From NCBI GenBank assembly GCA_012845835.1, contig JABAKD010000008.1, positions 5,812,775 to 5,876,774 of the forward strand: a stretch of 64,000 bases of DNA, given 5' to 3'. The DNA is from Undaria pinnatifida. Taxonomy: Eukaryota; Sar; Phaeophyceae; Laminariales; Alariaceae. The translations under genes and the position numbers were made by a program. The notes below the pieces were generated by a model. It saw only the letters and a list, made by a program, of their open reading frames with translations, was not told the DNA's origin and did no database searches. Numbering within the stretch: the stretch's first letter is position 1; each line of letters opens with the position of its first letter. Shown here piece by piece: positions 47,589 through 58,300 of this stretch.

Positions 47589-49075
47589 AGGCTACTCGTT
47601 CGAGTGCGCAGCCCGATTTTACGCCACACGTCCATGAGATTAAAGTTTGTGCCTTTCCCCGGTGCTCGCTACGTTTTGAACACAGGTCAAGTCAAAGCGA
47701 GCACACCGGTCCAGTCAGAAACTATCCCAGAGGGGGTCGTTCTTACGCTTTGCGCGGCTATGAAGGGGAAGTCATACTCTGTCGACGAAAACATTACGTT
47801 GAGGTACGGAAGCAATCAGTGCAAGGCGTCTGATGTGCTTGCCGTCATCAGGAAGGAAGATGTCGCGGAGGATGCGTCCTCCATCAACACCCGGAGGTCG
47901 AAGCACCGTTGTATGCTGGCACTGGAGTCGATTGTTTCCGACAAGCACCGGGGAACCTTTTTTCAATCCCGCCTGTCGTGCTCAAGGCGAGAATCATTGG
48001 TTGTCGATTCCCACCCCCCCCCCTTCCCCCCGTTTTTATTCCTCCGAGTCTGGTGGAGCAGTGGAGGGTGAAACTTTGTGGCTTATTGTGAGAGTACCAC
48101 GGTGCAGCTGGCACCCGTTTATATTTCATAGGAGTCCAGGGTATTGGTTGTCGATCCCCCCCCCCCCAACACCCCGTTTTGTTCCTCCCAGTCTGGTCAA
48201 GCAGTGGAGGGTGTAATTTTGTGGTTTATCGTGAGAGTACTCTTGTGCAGCTGGGCCCCGTATTGGTTTGTTTAAAAAGGAGTCCAGGGGATTGATTGTC
48301 GATTCCCCCCCCCCCCCACCCCGTTTTGTTCCTCCCAGTCTGGCCAAGCAGTGGAGGGTGTATTTTTGCGCTTTATCGTGATAGTACCACGGTGCAGCTG
48401 GCGCCCCGCCCCCCTTTTTTTTAGTAGGAGTCCAGGGTATTAGTTGTCGTCGTCCCTCCCCCCCCCCCCCCCCCGTTTTTTTTCCGCCCAGTCTGGTCAA
48501 GCAGTGGAGGGTGCAAGTTTGAGATTTGTCTTGAGCATACCACGGTGCAGCTGGCCCCTGTTTTTTTTTGTAGGTGTAAAGATTATTTTGTTGCCGAGCG
48601 TCAAAACAGAAGCCCATCCCCCCTCGCCCCTGGTTGTTTTCCTCGCAGTCTCCTTGAGCAGTGGCGGGTGTAATTTTTAGTTTCGTTGTGAGAGTACCCC
48701 GTTGTAGCTGGCCCCAGCTCACTACGTGTTTATTTTTTACGTGCAGGCTGATAGAGCATACTGGGTATTCGATATTGGCAAGCGAGAGTACTCCATCTCT
48801 TGGTTTGTTGTCCCATCAAACCACAGTAATATATCGGCTAATAAGCCCCTCAAGTATCATATTTTTTTCCCTCGGGAACGTATGCATTTCAGCTTGGGAC
48901 ACGTGTGGGTTTCAATCAGAAGATATCGTGGCTGAATCCGATGCAGGAGCCCTCATAATCCTATTGAAGTCGTTGATTGGGTCGTCATGGCGCGGAAGTA
49001 TGTTTATTACGATCTCCAGTAACTACTATGCGTCGTCGTATCGCAAACACATCCCGTGAAACGCAGATTTTAACA
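47589..49075 (+). CDS. Possible plus-strand exons of unknown protein inside the Harbinger element
   Basis: Two exon-like frames lie here. The first follows acceptor CTGTTTCAG at 47589 and runs about 120 residues, including FVPFPGARYVLNTG, TIPEGVVLTLCAAMKGKSYS and DENITLRYG. The second follows TACGTGCAG near 48746 and contains ADRAYWVFDIGKREYSISWF and FFPRERMHFSLGHVW. They are separated by the forward minisatellite array. I found no donor for the first and no clear continuation of the second, so the gene model is incomplete and may be a decayed or captured gene. No family is recognised. Confidence 0.3.
47985..48722 (+). repeat. ~150-bp minisatellite, forward array of about five units
   Basis: The core GCAGTGGAGGGTG occurs near 48056, 48203, 48349, 48504 and (one change) 48659. 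Each unit runs GGAGTCCAGGGTATTGGTTG, a C-tract, CCGTTTTGTTCCTCCCAGTC, the core, then GTGAGAGTACCACGGTGCAG and CTGGC. Unit length is about 146-155 bp. It lies inside the Harbinger element and is mirrored by the array at 49590-50830. Confidence 0.85.
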
Positions 49076-49589
49076 GGTCCAGTGACGCCATCAGTACCCC
49101 TCGTATTCATTTTCACGTGCTTAATATATTTATGCAAGCATCCGACACCATGCTCCCCATCAAAAACCGAGTAGCACAAAACGCGGGTAAAGGGGTACTT
49201 ACAGGTAAAAGCTCCGCAACCTACTGCTCTGTTGCAAAAGAATAACGGAAAACAAGGAGAAGGCGGAAGGTTCTCCGGCGTCCTCTTTCTTACAAGAAAC
49301 GAATATGCACCCTCGATATATCTTAGTATAAAAAAACTGCTGGCGCATCCATATTGGGGGAAAGAGCACTTTCTATTCGTACGCTCGATAATCGCAGGCA
49401 CTCCTATAAAAAATCAAGGAGGCAGCTTTACCGGGGTCCTTCAGCGACAACAGACAACATTACACACTCCATTCGTTTATGAGGCTGGGAGGAAACCGAA
49501 AGGGGCAGGGAGGGGGGGGGGGGGGGCGCGGCGAGGGTTGAAATCGTGCATGGTCGAAGTCGTATGACCATGGACCCGCGGAGGGAAAT

Positions 49590-50830
49590 GGTAGGGGAGG
49601 GGGGGCTACGTTTCTGACGATGGACAAACAAACCTCGCACTCTTATTGAAAAAAAACCGGGCCAGCTGCACCAGGGACCTCTCACGAAAAAAAAAAACTT
49701 ACACCCTCCACTGCTTCATCTGACTGAAAAGAAAAAAATGGAAGGGGGGGCTTCGTTTCGGACGATAGACAACCAATACCTTGAATTGCTATATATACAA
49801 AAAGGGGAAGGCAGCTGCACCGGCGTACTCTCACGATAAACCGCAAAATTACACCCTCCACTGCTTGACCAGACTGGGGAAAAAATGGGAGGAGGGGGGG
49901 GGATCGACAACCAATACCCTGGACTTCTCTAAAAAAAGAGGGGGGGGGCGTCAGCTGCACCGTGGTACTATCACGATAAACCGCAAAATAACACCCTGCA
50001 CTGCTTGACCAGACTGGGAGGAACAAAACGGGGTGGGGGGGGACGGGGATCGACAACCAATACCCTGGACTCCTCTTCAAAAAAAAGGGGGGCGCCAGCT
50101 GCACCGTGCTACTATCCCGATAAAGCACAAAATTACACCCTCTACTGCTTGACCAGACAGGGGGGAAAAAACGAGAGGGGTGGGCTTTGTTTCGGACGAT
50201 CGACGACCAATACCCTGGACTCCTCTTCAAAACAAAAAAAAACGGGGGCCAGCTGCACCGTGGTACTCTCACGATAGATCACAAAATTACACCCTCCACC
50301 GCTTGACCGGACTGGGAGGAAAAAAACGGGGGGGGGGGGGGGGGAGGGACCAAAACCAATACCCTGGACTCCTATAAAAAAGAAACGGGTGCCAGCTGCA
50401 CCGTGGTACTCTTACGATAAGCCACAAAATAACGCCCTCCCCTGCTCCACCAGACTGAGAGGGAAAAAACGAGAGCGGGGGATGGGTTCGTTACGGGCGA
50501 TGGACAAATAACTCCCTGCACCCCTCTTCAAACAAAAAAGAAGGGGGCAATCTACACCGTGGTACTCTTAGACAAACCCCAAACTTACACCCTCCACTGC
50601 TTCGTCAGGCAGGATTTGAAAAATAGAGAAGGGGGGGGGGTCGTTTCTGATGCTCGACGGCCAACACCCTGCACTCCTATTTAAAAATAATTAAAACGTG
50701 GCCGGCTGCACCGGGGTGCTCTCACGAAAAAACACACCATTATTTACACGATAATATACAAACCAAGATAGGGGGGGGGGGGGCTTTTGTTTCTGACGCT
50801 CGACAAACAATAATAATTGGGGGAGGGGGG
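49590..50830 (-). repeat. ~150-bp minisatellite, inverted array of about eight units
   Basis: The reverse complement of the same unit recurs, with CACCCTCCACTGCTT cores (some changed) near 49702, 49853, 49993, 50140, 50289, 50435 and 50590 and degenerate edges. G-tracts replace the C-tracts. The array faces the one at 47985-48722 across about 0.87 kb, giving a large potential hairpin. Confidence 0.85.
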
Positions 50831-51176
50831 GGGGGGTATAGGCAGCTGTCTTCGAACTCACCACCTGGAATTAGAAAAACCACACCGTCAGATGCACGTA
50901 TCGAATCCAACAACCAACCCCCCCCCCCCCTCCGCCTCAGTATTAAAAAGGCCATGCCATCAGACGTTCATCACCACGGTTGACACTCGTCCTTTTTCTG
51001 GCCCAACGCTCACCCGTTGACGACCATCACGTCCATCTCCAATAGCTTATACTCCGGCCCACCTCCCATCCTCCACACGCCATTCCCATCCTCCTTGTAC
51101 CGCACAATCGCCCCCGCCATACAACGCTCGGATGCCGACAAACTCTCTACCTACGCATTATACAACGCGTAGTAAT

Positions 51177-53671
51177 CTAGGCGTTCCTGAGAATATTCTC
51201 CTTCGGGCGAAACTGTCTGTTGTAGGCTAAGAGCGAAGTGGTCGCCGCTCGCGTGGGAGTTTCGCCGCTTCGCGTGGGTTTAGCGGCTGGGCCTGCCGGT
51301 TGGACCGCACTCTTGCACGCAGGCGGCAGAACCCCGCCCGTCGCCAGTAGGATTCGCGCCTTTTCTGTCTTGTAGTCTTCTTCAGACGCGACCACTTTGG
51401 TGTGCTCATGTCGGCAGAAGTTTTACAGGTGGAAGAGGGCGACGATCAGGTCAGTCCGGCCTGCGAATCCTACACTGAGGGGCCTCCACAGAATGCCCCA
51501 CGTTGACACGAGGATGCCGAACGACTGTTCGATCTTCACCCGCAGGTGGCTCAGGTAGAAGTTGAAGGTGTCCTGGTCCTATGGCAAGCTTTTCCCGGGG
51601 TACGGCGTGAGCAACTTGCCGCTGATTGGGTACGCCGCACACTCGGTGATGTGGTACCCGTCTGGAAGGCGCATAGTTGCCTTTGCCACAGAAAATCGGG
51701 TCCACGCCGACCAATCGTTGGCAGCCCCCGGATTGATGATTGAGACGCTGCAGAAGCGATAGTTGGCATCGCACGTCGCATGTACGTTAAAGCCGAATCC
51801 CGTCTTGCTGCCTGAGAAGTACGATACGGTGTGGGAGGTGCTCTTTGCAGGTGGCGCTTTCATCTCGATCAACAGACCATCTGTGGCAGACACAACATGA
51901 TCGAAGATTCCGTTGGTGCTCTTGGCCTGACATATGGACGAACAAGAACAGGGCCGGGGAGGCGTACTTCAGAGGGGGTCACATCAGGACGCCAGAACCA
52001 AGGTTCCTCACGAAGAAATAAGCAGGCCTGCCTTCGGAAACCATCTCTATAGAATTCAATATCTTACGTACAGCTTGCATAACCACGCCATAGACTACTG
52101 CTGCTTTGACAGGTTGCTGATATATCATTAGTACACGTACCCTCACCTCGAATCCCGCGGCAAAAAATCGGCACTTTTCGTCTGTCTGCGGAAAGACAGA
52201 ACTGGCCGACTTCACGGGTGTTGTTGATCGCGTCGACGACCTTTCCCATGATGGTGAAAACCGTGGATGGTGAAATGCCAAACCCCGGTGCGATATCCAG
52301 GTAGGAACCCGCCGCCAGCATTCGCAGGCCTATCGCCAGCCGGATTTCCACCTAGATAGCTCCATGCTTCGCGCAACGCAGTCCTGGGTAAGAGCAAAAA
52401 CGATAGAATGTTGGTGTCCACCTCGACCGAGCTCCAACCCCATCCGGTACAGCAGCAATTGTCATCCCGTTGCTGTGCCTGCCGCAACGCACTTCTGCTT
52501 GCCGCAATGCACTACCCTTGCATTGCCTAACGCGACTACTGCTGTTGCAGTGCTACTGTATGTACGAACAGCTGTCATAACCCTAACACATAGCTCCCTC
52601 CGTAAACCACGAAAGATTCACCCACGTACTCATACACCAGGTACCTGGTGCCGGTATCACGTACTCGTAGGTAGCATGTACTCGTAGTCGTTCCATGTGC
52701 CAGGATTTTGTGGAAGATCTATCTCACAGCTGATGTTTTATTGCTTTGTATAGACTCTGTACAGGTGGTTTTTTGTTCATGAGTACACACCGCCTTGCAG
52801 CAGCGCGAGTTGCCGTGCAACGTACCGGGCATACAAACTGTCATGTACAGATGGGATGGTAGATGGCAAATGCTCCAAGCGAGAGCTGAGCCTTACAACG
52901 CATCTGGGCTGCAGAGGGTACAGCCTTGGGATGCGGAGACAAACTACGTACTCGTATACCAGGTACCTGGTGCCGGTATCACGTACTCGTAGGTAGCACG
53001 TACTCGTAGTCGTACCATGTGTTCTATGGCCGGGATTTTGTGGAAGATCATCTCACAGCTGATGTTTTATTACTTGCGTATGTACAGGTGGTTTTCAGAT
53101 CATGAGTACATACCGCCTTGCAGCAGCACGAGTTGCCGTGCAACGTACCGGGCATTCAAGCTATCATATACAGAGGGTATGGTAGATGGGAGATGCTCCA
53201 AGCGAGTGCTGAGCCTTACAACGCATCTGGGCTGCAGAGGGTACAGCCTTGGGATGCGAAGACAAACTACGTACTCGTATACCAGGTACCAGGGTACATC
53301 ACATGATACTCACTTCCAAAGCGCTCGTTCTTTTGGATAGCTGGACGAAGCTTCACGAAGCTCGCCTCAGACATTCGAACAGTCCTGCGGAAAGCCTTGC
53401 GCCGCCGTAGATCGTCTCTGAACTCTGGCCATGTCATACCGTGCGGCTCGTAGATAGGCGTCCGTGTCTTGGGAGCATAGAGTGTAGCTACTGCTGTCAC
53501 GAGCATGCCGAACACGACGAGGACACCAGCGATAGCCTTTGGTTTCTGCGCCTCGTGTTTTGAAGGTTGGGAAGGCTCATGGATCGTTGCTTCGTCCGAG
53601 TCAAGGATGAATCCTCTGGAGGCCCAGGCCGCTTCCTTCCGTCGGCCATACTGTTGGGCCACAGTGGTCAA
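51177..53671 (-). pseudogene. Decayed PIF/Harbinger DDE transposase
   Basis: The first exon (53671-53314) starts with methionine and ends in the N-terminal part (TWPEFRDDLRRRKAFRRTVR, MSEASFVKL). The second, from 52351, carries EIRLAIGLRMLAAGSYLDIA, then GFGISPSTVFTIMGKVVDAI, the usual helix-turn-helix region. It switches frame before FPQTDEKCRFFAAGFE, which implies a frameshift. The third, from 51926, holds the DDE core: ATDGLLIEM (first D), YFSGSKTGFGFNVHATCD (second D), LPDGYHITE, LLTPYPGK and FNFYLSHLRVKIEQSFGILV (E). In-frame stops interrupt it at 51579-51581 (TAG) and 51423-51425 (TAA), after which the frame stays open to 51177. The phase between exons 1 and 2 also does not fit. Family assignment is firm; activity is unlikely. 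Confidence 0.85.
52641..53292. repeat. 322-bp tandem duplication in the transposase intron
   Basis: GTACCTGGTGCCGGTATCAC at 52641 recurs at 52963. Both copies run through GATTTTGTGGAAGATC, CCGCCTTGCAGCAGC, GTTGCCGTGCAACGTACCGG and CTGGGCTGCAGAGGGTACAG to GTACTCGTATACCAGGTACC. Identity is high (above 85% by eye). It lies between transposase exons 1 and 2. Confidence 0.9.
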
Positions 53672-53910
53672 CGTTTGAGGCTACCCGATGGTCCCAGCGT
53701 TGAGCCACGGCGCTTGTGGGAGCACTGCCTTCGAAATTAGGAAATCGACGACAGGATTTCCTAATTTGTGATTGTTAACTTTTCCATATTTTTTGGGCCT
53801 GAAGAATTTCCTAAATTATGACATAACGCCTCCGTATTTTGAGACAAAATATGGAAAATTAGGAAAATTAGGAAAATTAGGAAAATTAGGAAAATTAGGA
53901 CAAAAAAAGC

Positions 53911-53929
53911 TCTCCGATAAGAACGGCCC
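53911..53929 (-). repeat. Right terminal inverted repeat of the Harbinger element
   Basis: This is the exact reverse complement of 26687-26705. It is followed by TAA at 53930-53932. AT-rich repeats of GGAAAATTA lie just inside. Confidence 0.88.
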
Positions 53930-53932
53930 TAA

Positions 53933-55368
53933 AGTATCCCAGAGGCGTTTTCAAAAAGGGGCGCAAATCATTTTCAAAATTCGCACAGACCGCAGCAGCA
54001 GCAGCAGCCATGACAGGATCAGATCGATAAGAGCAGCTTGCCAACAACTTATCGCGACAACGCGAGTAAAAGCTGAACTCTGGACAGGGAACAGGTGGAT
54101 AAGCCGCGGAAGCATGCCCATCCACCCCACGGTTCGCTCGGCAGACCACCCACAACAAGCAGACACATCATCGAGATCGAGTTTCTGAAGGTATGATCTA
54201 CCAGGTATCTCATGTGTTGCTGCTGCTGCTGCTGCTGCTGCTGTGCCGCTCTGTGCGTCGCGCGTTCGTCATTCGCTCAAATCGACACGAACATCCCTCC
54301 ACTTGATCATGGACACACGCTCCCTCAACACCCGTGTGCCCTTTCAGCTTTTTGCGCCAACTCCGTCAGCGCTGCAGTCTTGCGTTCGCTGTTCCCGTGT
54401 GCGCGAAAAAATATCAGACTAACTAGATTTTTTTTTAATCTTTTTATTTCAAATACGTCAGATGTGAGTGGTTCCAACTGAGTGATCGATACTCATGTTC
54501 GAGTTTTTTAGTCGAAGTCTCTCAACCAAGTTAGTATTAATCGTGTTGACGGGCATGTCCATGATGGACGCTGGGCGCTGCTTTCGAGGAGTCCAGAGAC
54601 ACGAGACATGCAGCTGGTCCAAGGTGTAGAGAGAGTTTTCCCCACACTTTGCCTGGAGCATTCCGAATCCCGAGTACCCGATACCTCCTCCTCCTTTACT
54701 GGGCACGCTTTCCATTATTCCGTTGAATGGTCATGCGCTACCCTCCGGGGTTCCTGATGGTCCGGCATCATGACAGCGATACTTTCGAGCATGCTACGTA
54801 CTGTATTGTACCCGAGGGTACGTACCAGGCACGTTTTATATGTATCCGCACGAGTACACCGTACACCCATACACTCGGGTATGCTTACTTGGTTCGCCGC
54901 CGGTCGTTGGCTGCCCGTGCCTCGGACAGGCAAAGGACTCGTACTTACATGAGTACGTTGGCATGATATGGGGCTATCATAGAAGCGGTCGTGGAGCCAA
55001 AACGGGCTAGTACCCAGAAGATATACTGTAGTAAACGCGGACTGGTACTTGTAGGCTGGGCAGTAGTGTACAACATACCGCGGTACAGCCGCAGCGGTGC
55101 AACAGTATGGGCCCACGAGCAGGAAACAGCCCAACAAGAAACCGAGGCTTACTTTTGAGGGGACTCTATGTAAGAAATTGGGTTTTAAAATCATGCTTGC
55201 AGCGGCCAGCCCTTGCGGGCTGCTTGCTGAAGCACACCCGGTAAAATGACACAAGTTTCCCCCCGACCCCATCCACATTCAACCCTGTGCTGACACGTTC
55301 TGCTTAACGTTAAAAACCAACGGAACCGCCCCTGTGTCCATCCCTGCGACCAAGCAGAAGGCTTCCCG
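53933..55368. other. Stretch without a recognisable gene, right of the Harbinger element
   Basis: It holds CAG triplets near 53990-54010 and a CTG microsatellite at 54214-54243. The 187-residue minus-strand frame at 54715-55278 shows no family features or splice partners. The promoter and 5' leader of the coiled-coil gene should lie near its right end, but no clear motif is seen. Confidence 0.45.
54214..54243. repeat. CTG microsatellite
   Basis: About nine consecutive GCT/CTG triplets lie outside any recognised gene. Confidence 0.85.
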
Positions 55369-58300
55369 ATGGCCACCAATGTAGACGCACAGCAGGCAGC
55401 AGCACCACCAACATCGCCACCACCACCACGCCGCCGACGCCGCCCGCGCTCCAAGCCGCTACCCGTTGGAGGAGCCGAACGCCATGGCGATGGCTCTTCC
55501 CGGAGACGGTCGGCGATGGCGCCCGAGGCGCCGGTGACGGAAGCGGTAGAAGCGGCGGCGGCCGTGGCGCCAACTCCGCAAGCATTCCCCCGTCTGTGGG
55601 CACTGCTCCTAGAATCCCAGGAGGAGATGGAGCGCGGCACGGACGCCCTCAGCGACGAGCTCGGCCGCCTGTGGCGACGCCTGCGAACGGGGGACGGATG
55701 CGGTGGAGGTGGGAGTGGGGGTAGAAGCAAGGGTGGGAGTGGACGTGGGGCAACGGTTCGGGCGGCAGCGGCTGTGCGGCGAGAAGTTGGACGGGGAGGA
55801 ACCACCGGCCCGGGCAACGCGTTGGTTGACGATGCCCCCGCATGGAGCTCACGGTTGCCCCCGGAGACGGCCGACGCGCTGCTGGCCGGGCTTGGAAGGC
55901 TGCAGGTGGACATGGAAGCCGAAGCGCTGTCCTTCCAGCAGCGCAAGGCGGACCTGGTGCAAAAGGTTGAGGCGTTAGGGAGGCGAGGTGCCAGAGGGGG
56001 ACAAGGAGGGCGGGAGGAGAAAATGCGGGACGAGGTGGTGGAGCTGGAGGAGGAGGCGGAAAACATGAGGGCGACGGTCGCTGCGGCCCACGCTAGGCTG
56101 CTCGGACGCGTTCGAGAGGTGGGCGGCGGGTTGGTGAAGGTTTTGGGGCTGCTGTTCTGCCCGTGTTTCGTAGCACCCGATGCTGCTGTCATGTTAACGG
56201 AGAGCGTGATTACGATGTTGTGTGGACGTGAAGCACGCAATGTAGTCGCCTTACAATACGTGTACGCAGCATGTATTGCTGTATTTGTCACCTCGCCTTA
56301 TTCACGACCTCGCACGCGTTCCTGCGAAAACCAAACATCGCTGTTCGGCGTACAGGACATAAAAGGCACGGAGGTGCGGGGGTGTCTTTTCTTTACGCGC
56401 GCATGAGCCGTTGACACTGCCTGAAAGCTCTACGGCTGAAGCAGTGCCTGTCACAGGACCCGACGCTACTACAAACCAACGTCCTTTTTTGTTTTTCCTA
56501 TTTATCGAATGGCACGATGCGATGCAACCCCAAACCGACGTTCGTTCTTTTGTTTTCGTCAAATGGTCCCACGCCCCGATTAGCTGCTGGGCGGTGCGGC
56601 TGCCACGGCCATCGCTTCGGCATCGGCTGCGACGACAGCACGCTACGGCGCGAGACCGGCAGCAGCAGCGGCAAGGGCGACGGCAGCAACAACGGCAGTA
56701 ACGCGTAGCACGAAAGGTGTGGAGCCTACGGCGGCGGCGGGGGGAATGCTCAAGAGGGGCCGCGGCAGTTCAGACGATTTCGAGGCTGGCGCGAAGGCAG
56801 CGTTGGCGCGCGAGGAGCTCACGGAACTCAGGACCGCCATCGAGGCTGCGAGGGAGGAGGCGAGTGACTGCGCGCTCTGGGTGCTGAGAGGCCGAGACCT
56901 CGATCGCAGCCGACGCTATTCTTGGCTACTGAAGCTGATGCCGGGGTATTCCACTTGGGAAGCCAAGGGCCGGTCGCTTCAGCCCGACGTGTGTACATAC
57001 AGATCTCACCACCGTTGTCGCCATGGTCGTATATGTTCACTTGACCTGTACAAAGTCAATCAATAATTCCTCCCTCCCCCCTCCTCCTCTTTTTCTGTGA
57101 CGTTTTCTAAACAATCACGACATGCCCCCCACCCCCGCCCCCGTACCAGTTGGACAGGGAGCGAGAGAGAGCGCAGGATCAATCCTCCCGCCTCCAGTCG
57201 CACCGCGCCTCCGTGGCAGCCGCCACCGGCAGGATCAACCGCGACGCCGAGAAGGCCCGCGCGGAGGCCGAGGCCGTGATGAACGCGCTCGAAACGGCCC
57301 GCGGCGGACTGGTTGCGGCGCAAGCCGCACGGCGCACGGCCGAGCAGCTAGCGGAATCCGAGCGCTGCCGGCTGGAGTCGCTCAAGACGGAGGCCGCCGG
57401 GGTGGAGGGGCGGCTGGGCGCGTCCCTGCGCGAGGCGGAGAGGCGGGAGGCGCGTGCGGAGGCGGCTGCGGCGGCGGCAGACCGGGAGGAGGCGCGGCTC
57501 GCCGACTGCCGCGACAGCTTCGGGCTGGAGGTGGAAGGACTGCAGAGAGGGGTCGGGGAGCTCGAGTCCGAGGCGGCGGGGTGGAGGGAGGCGCTGGAGC
57601 AGGCCCGTTCGAAGTTCGCGTCGGAAGAGGAGCGGGGCCAAGCGGACAAGCTGAGGGTCGAGGCAGAGACGGCGCGGCTGGGGGAGCGGGTTGGAGGGTT
57701 AAGGGCGGAAGCAAAGGAGTGGGAGGCGCGCCTGGAAGCCTTGCGTCACCGATACCAGTCCGACGAAGAAAATTTTGCTCGAGAGTCGCGGCGGGGGACC
57801 GTCGAGCTCCACGAGCTTAAGTCGAAAGTCACGGACGCTCGGTCAAACCTGGAGGCGGGACGAGCCGAGCTACACACCGTCGCTGCGGTGGTCGAAGAGA
57901 AAGCGGCAGCCATCGAGAAGGCAGACGCGGTAGCGGCGTCCTTGGACCGTCGCGCGGTAGAGGTCGGGGCGCAAGTGAAGGACCTTGAGGCGGCGCGGGA
58001 GCGTGCGTTTCGCGATGGAGAGGAAGCGCGGCGGAAGCAGGAAGAGGAATTGTCGCGCTGGAGGGAGGCCGTCGCAGAGCGTCGGCGAGAATTTGAGGGC
58101 ATTTCGAAGCTTGTCGCAGGCAAGGCGGCCTCTCTCGGAGTTCTGGAGCGGCAGGTGCGGGGGTGGGAGAGGAAGAGGAGGAGAAGGGGGGGGGGTGTAC
58201 TCATCTCATGCATAGCCGTAGTATTTTGACCACAGATGAGAAGGAGGGGGAGGAAGAGGAGGAAAAAGAGGTAAAGGGCAGAAGGAGAAGGAATGGAACG

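Larger units (their letters stand above)
26687..53929 (-). mobile_element. PIF/Harbinger-type DNA transposon, 27.2 kb with nested insertion
   Basis: The left end GGGCCGTTCTTATCGGAGA (26687-26705) and the right end, its exact reverse complement (53911-53929), are perfect 19-bp terminal inverted repeats. Both are flanked directly by TAA (26684-26686 and 53930-53932), the 3-bp TWA-type target duplication expected of the PIF/Harbinger superfamily. The right part carries a Harbinger DDE transposase on the minus strand. About 19.6 kb of the element is a nested triple array of another element that starts only 30 bp inside the left end. Without it the element would be about 7.6 kb. It also carries two minisatellite arrays. 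The transposase is broken, so the copy is probably no longer autonomous. Confidence 0.85.

Noticed and set aside
47985-50830. Several tandem glycine/proline frames as a repeat protein
   Set aside because: All frames are interrupted by C- or G-tracts of varying length, so no frame is kept across units.
55191-56291. 366-residue minus-strand frame
   Set aside because: It is the reverse shadow of GC-rich coiled-coil exon 1, with serine/proline/arginine composition and no splice support.
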